From contig JAUUZX010000157.1 in assembly GCA_030592025.1 (NCBI GenBank), positions 1 to 5,415 of the forward strand: a DNA stretch of 5,415 bases, in the 5' to 3' direction. Shown here piece after piece: positions 5,004 to 5,415 of the stretch (its first letter is position 1; every line of letters starts with the position of its first letter). The notes beneath the pieces were generated by a model. It had not been told where the DNA came from. It worked only from the letters and a program-made list of their open reading frames with translations, and made no database searches. The DNA is from a bacterium. Its GTDB lineage: Bacteria > Krumholzibacteriota > Krumholzibacteria > LZORAL124-64-63. The translations under genes were made by a program, and so were the position numbers.

Positions 5004-5415
5004 TACTCCTGGTCCTCCGTGTCGGGTGCGGTGTCTTCGGTGACCGTCTCGTCGGCGACGACGTTCTCGTCGTCGTCGTCTGCGGCGAGTTCCAGATTGA
5101 TCTTCGCGATGCCACCCACCTGGTCGCCTTTTTTCAGGTTGATGATGCGCACGCCCTGGGTGTTGCGGCTCTGCTGACTGACGGTGTCCAGGGCGATGCG
5201 GATCATGATCCCGCGGCGGGTGATGACCATGAGTTCCTCACCGGGCCGCGTGTCGCGGATACCGATGAGGGGGCCGTTGCGATCCGTGCACTTGATGGTG
5301 ATGAGGCCCTTGCCGCCGCGTTTCTGCACGCGGTACTCGCCCACCGGGGTGCGCTTGCCGAAGCCGTTGCGAGTGATGGCCAGCAGGGTGCAGTCGGGGC
5401 AGTCCTCGCTGACGA
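5003..5415 (-). CDS. gyrA: DNA gyrase subunit A, C-terminal end (5' part outside the window)
   Basis: The last 136 residues of GyrA, the breakage-reunion subunit of the ATP-dependent type II topoisomerase that introduces negative supercoils with GyrB. The visible part belongs to the C-terminal beta-pinwheel that wraps DNA. It contains NGFGKRTPVGEYR, then VQKRGGKGLITIK with a Q(K/R)xGGKG-type repeat, then ELMVITRRGIMIRI and QGVRIINL, which line up with final blades of bacterial GyrA proteins as I recall them. ParC tails usually lack such strong GyrA-box-like repeats, which favours gyrase. The protein ends in an acidic tail (AADDDDENVV onward; 13 of the last 27 residues are Asp or Glu); in E. 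coli a comparable tail modulates supercoiling. A CPDC pair lies near the window edge, where such pairs are not typical. The frame is open to the edge, with two bases of a codon at 5414-5415. TAG ends it at 5003, and the next gene begins 120 bp downstream. Confidence 0.95.
   Translation of the reverse strand, partial: VSEDCPDCTLLAITRNGFGKRTPVGEYRVQKRGGKGLITIKCTDRNGPLIGIRDTRPGEELMVITRRGIMIRIALDTVSQQSRNTQGVRIINLKKGDQVGGIAKINLELAADDDDENVVADETVTEDTAPDTEDQE

Noticed and set aside
4473..5177. Plus-strand 234-codon Ser/Arg-rich frame spanning the gyrA 3' end and the secreted-protein 5' end
   Set aside because: Composition reflects the complement of acidic GAC/GAG codons on the minus strand; it crosses two real genes and the gap between them.
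1..5415. A linked system (defence, resistance or secretion) formed by the four genes
   Set aside because: Genes are separated by gaps of 120-283 bp, a strong terminator and separate promoter candidates, and gyrase A and ABC-F proteins are widespread housekeeping types. The shared strand alone does not support an operon.

Overview
The window is a high-GC bacterial chromosomal segment. My hand counts give about 67% G+C in one 60-base line of the ABC-F gene and 55-60% in lines from the 3' half of the regulator gene. The intergenic stretch 2770-3052 falls to 42-48%. All four genes I can support lie on the minus strand, and the two outermost run off the window. In transcription order they are: the 3' end of gyrA (5415-5003), a secreted protein of unknown function (4882-3053), an AraC-type regulator (2769-1879), and an ABC-F ATPase missing its extreme C-terminus (1757-1).

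The secreted protein combines a signal peptide, a pair of acidic calcium-loop-like repeats and a C-terminal domain resembling FlgD Ig-like and type 9 sorting modules. That combination is typical of FCB-group bacteria and related high-GC candidate phyla such as Eisenbacteria, Krumholzibacteriota or Latescibacterota. The taxonomic placement is inferred from architecture and composition only; no marker was searched.

Region by region. (1) 1-1757 encodes an ABC-F protein with two complete nucleotide-binding domains, a cytosolic ribosome-associated type rather than a transporter. (2) 1758-1878 holds a strong 11-bp terminator hairpin that separates the regulator from the ABC-F gene, plus the ABC-F ribosome binding site. 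(3) 1879-2769 encodes the AraC-family regulator, with a recognisable C-terminal double helix-turn-helix and an unusual N-terminal half. (4) 2770-3052 is an AT-richer intergenic region with a good sigma70-like promoter for the regulator, an imperfect inverted repeat on its -35 element, and a small hairpin touching the Shine-Dalgarno sequence. (5) 3053-4882 encodes the secreted protein; its only candidate promoter would place transcription start at the ATG, suggesting a leaderless mRNA. (6) 4883-5002 contains a four-run G-tract whose first loop is a palindrome, and a GC stem-loop at the gyrA stop codon. (7) 5003-5415 is the end of gyrA.

Nothing shows that the four genes form one pathway. Gaps of 120, 283 and 121 bp, a terminator and separate promoter candidates point to independent transcription units. 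I found no mobile element, CRISPR array, RNA gene or defence system. The least explained items are the secreted protein, the N-terminal half of the regulator and the control signals between genes.
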